From Actinobacteria bacterium UBA5182 (GTDB lineage: Bacteria > Actinomycetota > UBA4738): DNA of 11,217 nt. The notes beneath the pieces are model-generated. The model was not told where the DNA came from. It worked only from the letters and a program-made list of their open reading frames with translations, and ran no database searches. Shown here in pieces: positions 5,761 through 11,217 of the stretch. The position numbers and the translations under genes were made by a program. Every line of letters begins with the position of its first letter. Positions within the stretch are counted from its first letter, which is position 1. The stretch is taken from positions 1 to 11,217 of the forward strand of contig DHWM01000010.1 in assembly GCA_002413185.1 (NCBI GenBank). Reading direction: 5' to 3'.

Positions 5761-7047
5761 TCAGCCCACCCGCCGGCCCAGCAGCTCACTGTAGACGTCC
5801 CGGATCCCCGCCGTGGTCGTGTCCCACGAGTACCGTGCGGCGTGGACGATGGCGGCCGCCCCGAACCGTTCCACCATCTCGGGATGGCGAAGCAGGGTCA
5901 CGATCCGCTCGGCGTACGCGGCGGGATCGTGCCCCCGAACCAGGAAACCCGTCTCACCGTCCGCGACCACGTATCGCAGGCCGTCTGCGGCGGCCGCGAT
6001 GACGGGGGTGCCGCACGCCTGAGCCTCCAGCGCCACCAGGCCGAAGGATTCGGACCGCGATGGCATCAGCACCGCCTCCGCCGCCGAGTAGAACACGGCC
6101 AGCCGCTCGTGAGGCTGGGGCGGAAAGAACACCACCCGGTCGGCCACGCCGACATCCGAGGCGAGCTGCATCAGCCGGGCCACCTCGTCCGGTTCGTCGC
6201 CCTGGCCGGTGGGGCCGCCCACCACCGCCAGGAGGGTGTCGGCGCTCACGTGGGGCGCCATCCGGACCGCTTCGGCCAGGGCCCTGATGGCGACGTCGGG
6301 CCCCTTGAACGGCTGGAGCCGGCCAACGAACAGCAGCAGCCTGGCAGTCGACAGATGCAGCCGGGACTTCGCTTCGTCCCGGGCCATCGGGGCGAAGATC
6401 TGGGGGTCCACCCCCGGCGTGACGATCCGGATCCTGGCCGGATCGGCGCCGTACAGCCGGACCAGATGGCCTGCCTCCACGGGCGTCGGCGCCAGGATGC
6501 GGTCGGCACCCTGGATCACGCCCTGCTCCCCGTCCAGGCGGACGGGTGGCTCGGGACGATCGCCCTGCCCCAACGCGTGGTTCTTCACCCTCCCCAGGGT
6601 GTGGAACGAGGCGACGTGCGGCGTACCCCAGATCTCCTTGGCCCTGGCGCCGACCCATCCCGAGAGCCAGTAGTGGCTGTGGACCACGTCGTAGGGGGAA
6701 TGACGGTGCGGGTGGGGATGATCGGCGGCGGCGTGGGTGAGGACTCCGTCCAGGAACTCCGGCAGCAGCTCCGGGAGGTCTTCTTTCGGCACCGGCTCGC
6801 ACGGGCCGGCCTGGACCCGGATCACCCTGGCCCCGGGTTCGATCTGTTCGACCTCCGGCCCGCCGTCGCCATGACATCGCGTGTAGATGTCGACCTCGAT
6901 GCCCTGCTCCGCCAAGCGCTCGGCGACGGCGCGGATGTACACGTTCATGCCGCCCGAATCGCCGGTCCCCGGCTGGTCGCGAGGGGAGGTGTGGAGGCTG
7001 ATGACCGCGACGCGGGCCGGGTCCGTGGCCTTGCGTTCGTCCTTCAT
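5761..7047 (-). CDS. mshA: MshA-like glycosyltransferase (mycothiol biosynthesis)
   Basis: Predicted GT-B fold, GT4 family enzyme transferring GlcNAc from UDP-GlcNAc to 1L-myo-inositol 1-phosphate, the first committed step of mycothiol synthesis. From the ATG at 7047 the protein has 428 residues. The MshA-type N-terminal loop HTSPRDQPGTGDSGGMNVY (19-37) is nearly diagnostic. Further matches are DVVHSHYWLSG (120-130), SFHTLGRVKNHALG (147-160) followed by a PEPPVR segment, FVGRLQPFKGPD near 240-251, and the GT4 E-x7-E pair Glu333/Glu341 in SESFGLVALE. The chosen start has GGGAG six bases upstream; an in-frame ATG at 7113 would add 22 residues, lies in terminator DNA and has no ribosome site. 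A related GT4 enzyme of other specificity is possible, since MshB, MshC and MshD genes are not in the window. Confidence 0.83.
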   Translation of the reverse strand: MKDERKATDPARVAVISLHTSPRDQPGTGDSGGMNVYIRAVAERLAEQGIEVDIYTRCHGDGGPEVEQIEPGARVIRVQAGPCEPVPKEDLPELLPEFLDGVLTHAAADHPHPHRHSPYDVVHSHYWLSGWVGARAKEIWGTPHVASFHTLGRVKNHALGQGDRPEPPVRLDGEQGVIQGADRILAPTPVEAGHLVRLYGADPARIRIVTPGVDPQIFAPMARDEAKSRLHLSTARLLLFVGRLQPFKGPDVAIRALAEAVRMAPHVSADTLLAVVGGPTGQGDEPDEVARLMQLASDVGVADRVVFFPPQPHERLAVFYSAAEAVLMPSRSESFGLVALEAQACGTPVIAAAADGLRYVVADGETGFLVRGHDPAAYAERIVTLLRHPEMVERFGAAAIVHAARYSWDTTTAGIRDVYSELLGRRVG

Positions 7048-7110
7048 CAGCTGCTCCCATGGTAGACGACAGTCGGTTCGCGACCGGCGGGCGCCTGCGA
7101 AGGACGCCAG

Positions 7111-7141
7111 CAAAAGAGAAAACCCGCCCCGGGGGGCGGGT
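7111..7141 (-). terminator. Strong rho-independent terminator after the HbhA-like gene
   Basis: Read on the minus strand, ACCCGCCC (7141-7134) pairs with GGGCGGGT (7129-7122) in a perfect 8-bp GC-rich stem with a 4-base loop, followed by TTTTCTCTTTT. It stands about 54 bases beyond the HbhA-like stop codon and isolates that pair from the mshA-like gene. A second hairpin (TCCGCT 7151-7156 with AGCGGA 7175-7180) lies just before it. Confidence 0.85.
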
Positions 7142-7194
7142 CTTCCCGATTCCGCTGAAGGGCGGGAGTCCCCCAGCGGAGCGTCAGGCCGGGC

Positions 7195-7542
7195 TCAGCC
7201 GACCTTCTTGGCCGCCTGTCGCGTGGCAGTGGCCGTGGTGGTGACGGCCTTGCGCACGCTCGTGCTTGCTGCCTTCACCTGACTGCGAGCGGTCTTCGTC
7301 TGGTCGATCGCTCGCTGCGTGTAGGCGGAGCGGCGGATGCTCGAGGCGAGCTTCTCGCCGCGCTTGGCGAAGCCCTGATAGGTCTTCGCCACGCTCTGCC
7401 GCTGGCTCTGCGCGAACTCGAACGCCTTGCCGGTGACCTCGCGAGCCTTCTCGATCGCGAACTGGCCGGCGCCGAGGGGCGCGTAGACGTAGTAGTCGGC
7501 AAGCGCCTTGCGGGTGTCGTACTTGGTCTTGGTGGTCGCCAT
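7195..7542 (-). CDS. HbhA-like / phasin-like helical basic protein
   Basis: A 115-residue protein, predicted almost entirely helical, with no signal peptide and no transmembrane segment. Its order of motifs resembles mycobacterial HbhA: APLGAGQFAIEKAREV (21-36), YQGFAKRGEKLASSIR (55-70), then an Ala/Thr/Lys-rich tail with AIDQTKTARSQVK (78-90) and a final RQAAKKVG. It lacks the long Lys-Ala-Pro repeat tail of HbhA, being about 80 residues shorter. HbhA is known as a heparin-binding adhesin and as a phasin-like coat of lipid inclusions; which role applies here is inference. The ATG at 7542 has an exceptionally strong AAAGGAGGTG site at 7551-7560, embedded in the end of the upstream regulator gene, suggesting high expression. 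A strong terminator follows. An alternative is another helical DNA- or granule-binding protein. Confidence 0.72.
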   Translation of the reverse strand: MATTKTKYDTRKALADYYVYAPLGAGQFAIEKAREVTGKAFEFAQSQRQSVAKTYQGFAKRGEKLASSIRRSAYTQRAIDQTKTARSQVKAASTSVRKAVTTTATATRQAAKKVG

Positions 7543-7547
7543 GTCGT

Positions 7548-8036
7548 TTACACCTCCTTTCGGGATTTGGTGGCGAAGGAACGAAGGGGGGCCGAGCGAG
7601 GGCTGTTGCCAGCCTTGGTCTTCGTCCCCCCGCCAAGCTTTCCGGTGTTGCGGTTCGTCGTAGAAGGTCCCTTCGGAGCCGCCTCGCGGGCATCGGGGAC
7701 GAGGTCGCGCCCGGTCTCTTCGCGGAAGGCCTCGTAGATCTGGATGAGCGCCTGCTTCTGGCGCTCCGTGATGCTGGGGTCGGCCATGACCGCCGACGCC
7801 ACGTCGGGCACGGGATGCGCGTCGAGGATTCCCGCCTGGACGTACAGCGTCTCGGCGGAGATCCGAAGCGCCTTGGCGATGGCCGTGAGGATGTCGGCGC
7901 TGGGGCGGCGGAGGCCCCGCTCGACCTGCGACAGGTACGGGATCGAAACCCCGGCCAGACCAGACACGTTCTTCAGGGACAGCCGCGAGCTCACCCGCTG
8001 GTTCCTGATGTAGGCGCCGACCTCTCTCACGTTCAT
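7548..8036 (-). CDS. XRE-family HTH regulator (Rv0474-like)
   Basis: DNA-binding regulator of 162 residues. The HTH_3 domain spans about 5-65: VGAYIRNQR, then the helix-turn-helix LKNVSGLAGVSIPYLSQVE (21-39) and GLRRPSADILTAIAKALRIS (41-60). The continuation ETLYVQAGI (62-70) and ITERQKQALIQIYEAF (89-104) match the pattern I know for mycobacterial Rv0474, which sits directly before hbhA. Residues 105-162 form a disordered Lys/Ser/Thr-rich tail of uncertain role. Start: an ATG at 8075 is in frame but lies inside the predicted -35 box, so the ATG at 8036 is chosen, giving a near-leaderless mRNA without a Shine-Dalgarno. The stop at 7548-7550 lies inside the ribosome-site region of the next gene. 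It probably controls itself and the HbhA-like gene, by inference from the operon. Confidence 0.88.
   Translation of the reverse strand: MNVREVGAYIRNQRVSSRLSLKNVSGLAGVSIPYLSQVERGLRRPSADILTAIAKALRISAETLYVQAGILDAHPVPDVASAVMADPSITERQKQALIQIYEAFREETGRDLVPDAREAAPKGPSTTNRNTGKLGGGTKTKAGNSPRSAPLRSFATKSRKEV
7551..7560 (-). promoter_or_regulatory. Near-perfect Shine-Dalgarno inside the XRE gene end
   Basis: Minus-strand AAAGGAGGTG, complementary to the anti-Shine-Dalgarno of 16S rRNA over 9 bases, 8 bases before the HbhA-like ATG. It is formed by the last codons of the XRE gene (AAG GAG GTG, then TAA), so the regulator's Lys-Glu-Val end is dictated by the site. This points to translational coupling and high output of the downstream protein. 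Confidence 0.85.
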
Positions 8037-8046
8037 GACGTGCCCG

Positions 8047-8075
8047 AGGATAGCAGAATCGTATAACAGTTGCAA
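8047..8075 (-). promoter_or_regulatory. Promoter of the XRE/HbhA-like operon
   Basis: Minus strand: -35 TTGCAA (8070-8075), 17-base spacer, extended -10 TGC-TATCCT (hexamer 8047-8052). The start of transcription is expected near 8040, only about 4 bases before the ATG at 8036. An imperfect inverted repeat GCCGTTATCAGCGGC overlaps the upstream side (about 8079-8093) and could serve as an operator or a weak terminator for the asparaginase gene. Confidence 0.5.
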
Positions 8076-8105
8076 ACGCCGCTGATAACGGCAGCTAACT
8101 CGCGT

Positions 8106-9086
8106 TCAGGCCGGGTTGAGGTCGAAGTCGGCCACCACCGAGCCCACCGGCGCTCCCCCACCGAGCACCGGAGGAGCGGCGAACGGAGCCAGCTCGAAGA
8201 GGTGTCGGGCCGTGAGCGCGTCGAGCTGCTCGAGCGTCCGGATGAAGGCCGGGCCGGCGGCGCGGGCCGCCCCGCCGTCACGCACCTTCACGGCGACGCC
8301 CAACCCCCGCCCCAAGAGCGCACCGCACAGCAACCCTTCGGCGCCACCCTTCGCCGCGACGCCGGGGACGATCTGCATCACCGCGGTGTCCGGGCGGTTC
8401 CGGCCAGCGACCAGGTAGGGCTGGGCCGTCATTGCGTCGATGGCCCGTCGCGCGAACGGCTCGGTCCCACCCAGTCGCGCGGGTGAGGCGAGCCGAGCGT
8501 AGATCGTCGCCATCGCGCGGAGGGGCATCCCGTGGACGGGGACGCCGCACCCGTCCACCCCGATGTGGACGTCCTCCACCCCCGCCGCGGCGAGCACCGT
8601 TTCCAGGACGGCCCGCTGGAGCGGGTGGCCGGGGTCCCTGTAGGACGCCGCCGGCCACCCCTGGGCCCGGCACGCCGCGAGCATCCCGCCGTGCTTCCCG
8701 GAGCAATCCGAGTTGATGGGGCGACGCTTCGGATCGGCCACCAGCGATTCGTCGTCCCAGGGCCGGGCCGGTGGGGTCTGCAGGCTGTCTTCGGACACTC
8801 CGGCCCGGCGGAGCAGAGACCGGACGGTCTCCACGTGGATCGGTTCGGCGTTGTGTGAGGCGCACATCACGGCCACCTCGCGATCGTCGAACTCGAACGG
8901 AGTGAACGACAGCGAGACCGTGGCCTGGAGCGGCTTCATCGACGAGCGCGCGTACAGCGGTCGCTCGGGGTCGCCGGCCGACGCCACCACGCGTCCGTCG
9001 GCGTCGACCACCGCGACGTCTCCGAGGTGGACGGACTCCTCGAGACCGGACCGGACCACTCGAGCCAGCACCACAGGGGAGGGCAC
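8106..9086 (-). CDS. L-asparaginase, Rhizobium etli type (asparaginase II family)
   Basis: Hydrolyses L-asparagine to aspartate and ammonia; cytosolic, with no signal peptide. With GTG 9086 as start the protein has 326 residues, the family length (PF06089). Features known from the structure of R. etli ReAV are all visible: Ser48 and Lys51 in RSSMKPLQA, the second catalytic serine at Ser77 in CASHNAEPIH, the Lys of AAKGGAEG at 246, and the metal-site triad Cys128 and Lys131 in NSDCSGKHGGM with Cys180 in DGCGVPVH. The family is unrelated in fold to the E. coli type II enzymes. An in-frame extension upstream to 9365 has no family similarity and is rejected. TAGGCT lies 7 bases before the GTG, suggesting a leaderless mRNA. 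The gene ends 69 bases before the XRE start. Confidence 0.9.
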   Translation of the reverse strand: MPSPVVLARVVRSGLEESVHLGDVAVVDADGRVVASAGDPERPLYARSSMKPLQATVSLSFTPFEFDDREVAVMCASHNAEPIHVETVRSLLRRAGVSEDSLQTPPARPWDDESLVADPKRRPINSDCSGKHGGMLAACRAQGWPAASYRDPGHPLQRAVLETVLAAAGVEDVHIGVDGCGVPVHGMPLRAMATIYARLASPARLGGTEPFARRAIDAMTAQPYLVAGRNRPDTAVMQIVPGVAAKGGAEGLLCGALLGRGLGVAVKVRDGGAARAAGPAFIRTLEQLDALTARHLFELAPFAAPPVLGGGAPVGSVVADFDLNPA

Positions 9087-9093
9087 GAGGCTC

Positions 9094-9099
9094 AGCCTA
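9094..9099 (-). promoter_or_regulatory. Possible -10 box for a leaderless asparaginase mRNA
   Basis: Minus-strand TAGGCT (TAnnnT type) with 7 bases to the GTG at 9086, the geometry common for actinobacterial leaderless genes. No clear -35 box is seen, and a weak GGTAGG ribosome-like site overlaps it, so both readings are possible. Confidence 0.35.
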
Positions 9100-9189
9100 C
9101 CGGGCTGCCGTCGCGGTGCGCGGCTGCAGGATCGAGGAGGGCCGCGGCCCCAGGCATGCGAACCGCCGTCCGGTGGAACAGTTGTCGCG

Positions 9190-9588
9190 ATGAGCCGAAG
9201 AGGGGTGACCAGCACACGGACCGATCGCAGCCACCGGGCAGCGTCCAGGGCACGGGCCACGGCACGATCCAAGACGAGGGAAGCGCAGACATGGGCGGAT
9301 CGCGTCCAGGACTGGCTGCCGCCGCCGGTCCGTGGCGTGATCGAACGAGCCAGGGCTGACGACATCCAGCTGTTCGCGGCCGGACTCGGCTTCTACGCGC
9401 TGGTCTCGGTGGTCCCGCTGTCGATCCTCATTCTGTGGGTCACCAGCCTGGTCCCCGGCGACGCCAGGATCCACCAGGAGTGGCCCTGGTGGTGCTGCTG
9501 GCAGTCTGGCTGTTCCTGGCGAACGTCCTGATGCTGGTTTGGCTACAAGTACGCCCTGGAGGCAGGGTCGTCCGGGGGACGTCGGTGA
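9190..9588 (+). pseudogene. YihY/BrkB-family membrane protein, internally deleted and frameshifted
   Basis: Remnant of a multi-spanning inner-membrane protein. From ATG 9190 the frame gives a basic N-terminus and then the family start IERARADDIQLFAAGLGFYA and VSVVPLSILILWV, the first membrane segment, ending at GDARIHQ (about 9475). Directly after, in a different frame, comes VALVVLLAVWLFLANVLMLV (about 9480-9539), the last membrane segment of the family. After one extra T in a TTT run the frame returns to GYKYALEAG and the stop at 9586-9588. Intact members have about 270-320 residues; here roughly 170-200 residues between first and last segments are missing. Read straight, the N-terminal frame stops near 9531. 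The deletion cannot be a simple base-calling error, while the extra T could be. It is convergent with the rsiG-like gene 34 bases away. Confidence 0.8.
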
Positions 9589-9622
9589 AGCCGGGCGTTG
9601 CCGTCCAGGGGCGGCCGGCCGG

Positions 9623-10171
9623 TCAGATCTCGAGGGGGATCTGGGAAGGGTCTTCCCGGTAGCGATGCTTCAACTCTTGCTGCAACCGGTCGTGCACCCG
9701 AATGACCGACGCCCGGTCGCTCGAGATCGAACGCTCCTGTTCGTCGAGTGAAGCCAGCGCGGCCTGCAGGTCGGCGTCGGCGATGGACTCGAGGCCCTGG
9801 ACCCCCGCGGCACCGGCGGCGGCGGCCGCCCGCCGCTCGGCTTCGGCCATGTCCGACTCGGTGATCCGAACGACCATCGCCTCCCCGCGGCTCCCGCCCT
9901 GTGGGCCTTCGGACAGGACAGAGGTCAGCCGCTCCACCAGCGGCTCCGCCGTGGCGCCGGACGTCCGGCGGGTCCGTTCGGCCTCCAGGATGTCCTGCCG
10001 GACCTGGACCAGCCTGCGCAGGTAGGACTGGAACTCCCGCTCGGCCAGGGCCAGGTCGCGGCGGCGGCGAAGCTCCTGCACCGAAAGCCCGTCAAGTCCA
10101 TCGACGAAGGACGGGTCGAGGACCGCTGAGGTTCGATCGGCTCCGGTGGCCTGAGGGTCGTCGTCGGTCAT
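9623..10171 (-). CDS. rsiG: RsiG-like anti-sigma factor (c-di-GMP responsive)
   Basis: Predicted cytosolic coiled-coil anti-sigma factor; in Streptomyces RsiG bound to c-di-GMP sequesters the sporulation sigma factor WhiG. The 182-residue protein has the same layout: GLDGLSVQELRRRRDLA (25-41), helix 1 with SYLRRLVQVRQDI (49-61), LVERLTSVL (78-86), and helix 2 near 135-172 ending in HRYRED. The c-di-GMP motif E(X)3S(X)2R(X)3Q(X)3D appears twice in degenerate form. Copy 1 has Ser49, Arg52, Gln56 and Asp60, but Arg45 where Glu is expected (Glu44 and Glu46 flank it). Copy 2 has Glu146, Ser150, Arg153 and Asp161, but Ile157 in place of Gln. ATG 10171 has a GGTGA site; an in-frame GTG at 10219 would add 16 residues and has AAGGAGG 14 bases upstream, so the start is not settled. 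No sigma factor gene is in the window. Older annotations call this family aerial mycelium formation protein. Confidence 0.78.
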   Translation of the reverse strand: MTDDDPQATGADRTSAVLDPSFVDGLDGLSVQELRRRRDLALAEREFQSYLRRLVQVRQDILEAERTRRTSGATAEPLVERLTSVLSEGPQGGSRGEAMVVRITESDMAEAERRAAAAAGAAGVQGLESIADADLQAALASLDEQERSISSDRASVIRVHDRLQQELKHRYREDPSQIPLEI

Positions 10172-10187
10172 GAGTTCACCGCGCGGA

Positions 10188-10193
10188 ATCCTA
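10188..10193 (-). promoter_or_regulatory. Possible proximal -10 box of rsiG-like gene
   Basis: Minus-strand TAGGAT 16 bases before the ATG at 10171; a start near 10181 would leave about 10 leader bases including GGTGA. No -35 box was recognised. It lies inside the frame of the longer GTG form, so it supports only the short form. Confidence 0.3.
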
Positions 10194-10209
10194 CCCGGCC
10201 GCGCTCCGC

Positions 10210-10260
10210 TCAGCCGCACACCGCCAACAGGAGCCTCCTTCGCCGCGGACCGTCGGCCAT
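10210..10260 (-). CDS. Possible 16-residue leader peptide before rsiG
   Basis: ATG at 10260 to TGA at 10210-10212 encodes MADGPRRRRLLLAVCG. It starts about 22 bases after the predicted distal transcription start and overlaps the alternative GTG start (10219) of the rsiG-like gene. There is no clear ribosome site, so translation is doubtful; it is listed because it could couple translation or be an attenuator peptide. Confidence 0.2.
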   Translation of the reverse strand: MADGPRRRRLLLAVCG

Positions 10261-10275
10261 CGAGACCGGGTCCGC
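10245..10275 (-). repeat. Inverted repeat in the rsiG leader
   Basis: GCGGACC (10245-10251) and GGTCCGC (10269-10275) are perfect complements with a 17-base loop. In a transcript from the promoter at 10289-10318 this would form a hairpin within the first 40 bases, just before an AAGGAGG site at 10234-10240. It may be an operator or leader hairpin. Confidence 0.45.
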
Positions 10276-10288
10276 AAAGTTCGCACGG

Positions 10289-10318
10289 AACCTAGCAAAG
10301 CACGGTTCGGCAGGTCAA
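10289..10318 (-). promoter_or_regulatory. Distal promoter of rsiG-like gene
   Basis: Minus strand: -35 TTGACC (10313-10318), 18-base spacer, extended -10 TGC-TAGGTT (hexamer 10289-10294), in the gap behind the acyl-CoA ligase gene. Five of six -35 bases match the consensus. The predicted start near 10282 gives a leader of about 60 to 110 bases depending on the chosen start codon. Confidence 0.55.
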
Positions 10319-10332
10319 GCTCGGGAAGGACG

Positions 10333-11217
10333 TCAGGTGGCCGCAACCACAGCCCGGAGGTCCTTCTTCAGGACCTTGCCGATGGGGGATTTCGGAAGGA
10401 AGCCGACGAACCGGATCTCCTTCGGGGCCTTGTACTTGGCCAGGCGCTGCCGGCAATAGTCGAGCAGCTCTTCTTCGGTCACCTCGGTCCCGGAAGCCTT
10501 CACCACGAACGCCACCACCTCCTCACCCATGGCCTGGTCGGGCCTGCCGACCACCCCGGCCTCCGCAACGGCGGGATGCGTGTACAGGACCTCCTCGACG
10601 TCGCGGGGGTAGACGTTGAAACCACCCCGGATGATCAGGTCCTTCTTCCGGTCGGTGACGTAGAGGTAGCCGTCGGCGTCGAGGTAGCCCATGTCGCCGG
10701 TATGCAGCCAGTCGCCGGCAAGCGCCTCCGCTGTCGCGTCGTCCAGCCGGAAGTAACCCTTCATGATCCCCGGGCTGCGGGCGCAGATCTCGCCGACCTG
10801 TCCCGCTGGCGCCGAACGGCCCTCGTCGTCCTGGATGGAGATCTCCACCCCCGCGATGGCCCTGCCGCAGGAACCGGGGCGCTTTTCCTGGCCCTCCCGC
10901 TCGATGGCGATGGCGGGCGACGCCTCGGTCTGGCCGTACGCCTCCAGGACCTCGCAGTCGAACTTCCGGGCGAACGCCTCCTTCAGCTCCAGAGGGACCG
11001 GCGCCGCCGACAGGAGGACCGTCTTGAGAGAGGAGGTGTCGAACTGATCGGCCCGGGGGTCCTGCAACAGGAACAGCGCCATCGTCGGGACCATGGGGAT
11101 CGAGGTGACTCCGTATCTCTCGATCGCCGCGAGCACCTCGTCCGTGGTGAACCACTTGAGAAGGACGCCCCGGGTTCCCAGGACCTGCCCGGTGATTCCG
11201 GCGATCATCCCGAACAG
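10333..11217 (-). CDS. AMP-dependent acyl-CoA synthetase (partial, N-terminus outside window)
   Basis: Acid:CoA ligase of the ANL superfamily, which activates a carboxylic acid (probably fatty acid) through an acyl-AMP to its CoA thioester. The visible 294 residues are the C-terminal part; the frame stays open through the window edge, and about 200-230 residues including the P-loop motif are expected outside. Motifs in order: VPTMALFLL, LSAAPVPLELKEAF, the YGQTEASP motif, a GEICARSPGIMKGYF segment, GDWLHTGDMGYLD, the hinge DRKKDLIIRGGFNVYP, EVLYTHPAVAEAGVVG, and the catalytic-lysine region KSPIGKVLKKDLR near the end. A start at ATG 11208 is not accepted because family residues (LFG) continue upstream. 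The acid substrate cannot be named. It is followed by the rsiG-like gene, 161 bases away and with its own promoter. Confidence 0.92.
   Translation of the reverse strand: MFGMIAGITGQVLGTRGVLLKWFTTDEVLAAIERYGVTSIPMVPTMALFLLQDPRADQFDTSSLKTVLLSAAPVPLELKEAFARKFDCEVLEAYGQTEASPAIAIEREGQEKRPGSCGRAIAGVEISIQDDEGRSAPAGQVGEICARSPGIMKGYFRLDDATAEALAGDWLHTGDMGYLDADGYLYVTDRKKDLIIRGGFNVYPRDVEEVLYTHPAVAEAGVVGRPDQAMGEEVVAFVVKASGTEVTEEELLDYCRQRLAKYKAPKEIRFVGFLPKSPIGKVLKKDLRAVVAAT

Noticed and set aside
5752..7065. Plus-strand open frame covering the mshA-like gene
   Set aside because: It is antisense to a well-conserved glycosyltransferase and rich in His/Gly/Arg with no motif.
7048..7113. 22-residue N-terminal extension of the MshA-like protein
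   Set aside because: The upstream ATG lies at the terminator of the preceding operon and has no ribosome site, while ATG 7047 has GGGAG at 6 bases.
9087..9365. N-terminal extension of the asparaginase frame
   Set aside because: The family begins at about GTG 9086; the extension has no similarity and overlaps the divergent YihY-like start.

Overview
The window is GC-rich, densely packed DNA, most likely from an actinomycete (Actinomycetota, lineage not resolvable from the sequence). Evidence for this is an MshA-type mycothiol glycosyltransferase, an RsiG-type anti-sigma factor, an XRE regulator/HbhA-like gene pair that resembles mycobacterial Rv0474-hbhA, and several starts that look leaderless. 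Nearly every gene lies on the minus strand. The exceptions are an ABC-F ATPase gene and a broken YihY/BrkB gene. No tRNA, rRNA, CRISPR array or insertion sequence was seen.

Layout. At 1-3105 (minus) there is an amino-acid metabolism block: proline dehydrogenase, then pyrroline-5-carboxylate reductase (proC), an unlisted-type 36-residue very basic small ORF, and a short-form homogentisate 1,2-dioxygenase. The two proline genes each carry the same 11-base promoter block (TCCTATACTCG). At 3189-4778 (plus) is a two-domain ABC-F protein, divergent from the proline dehydrogenase gene. At 4779-5203 is a 425-base stretch between convergent genes with no credible ORF but many complementary stems, including a perfect three-way-junction pattern, and short direct repeats. 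It is the best candidate for an undescribed structured RNA in the window.

At 5204-7047 (minus) is a two-gene operon, an MshA-like glycosyltransferase followed 8 bases later by a single-domain GNAT acetyltransferase. At 7195-8036 (minus) is the XRE regulator/HbhA-like pair, coupled by a near-perfect Shine-Dalgarno embedded in the regulator's last codons and closed by a strong intrinsic terminator. At 8106-9086 (minus) is a Rhizobium etli-type L-asparaginase with its Ser-Lys and Cys-Lys-Cys residues intact. At 9190-9588 (plus) is a YihY/BrkB-family pseudogene that has lost its middle and has two frame changes.

At 9623-10171 (minus) is an RsiG-like c-di-GMP-binding anti-sigma factor with two degenerate copies of the signature motif and an unusual leader. 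The last gene, 10333-11217 (minus), is the C-terminal part of an acyl-CoA ligase that runs off the window edge.

Together the genes suggest a free-living actinomycete region with amino-acid catabolism (proline, tyrosine via homogentisate, asparagine), redox thiol synthesis and developmental or surface regulation. All functional calls come from motif recognition by eye, with no database search.
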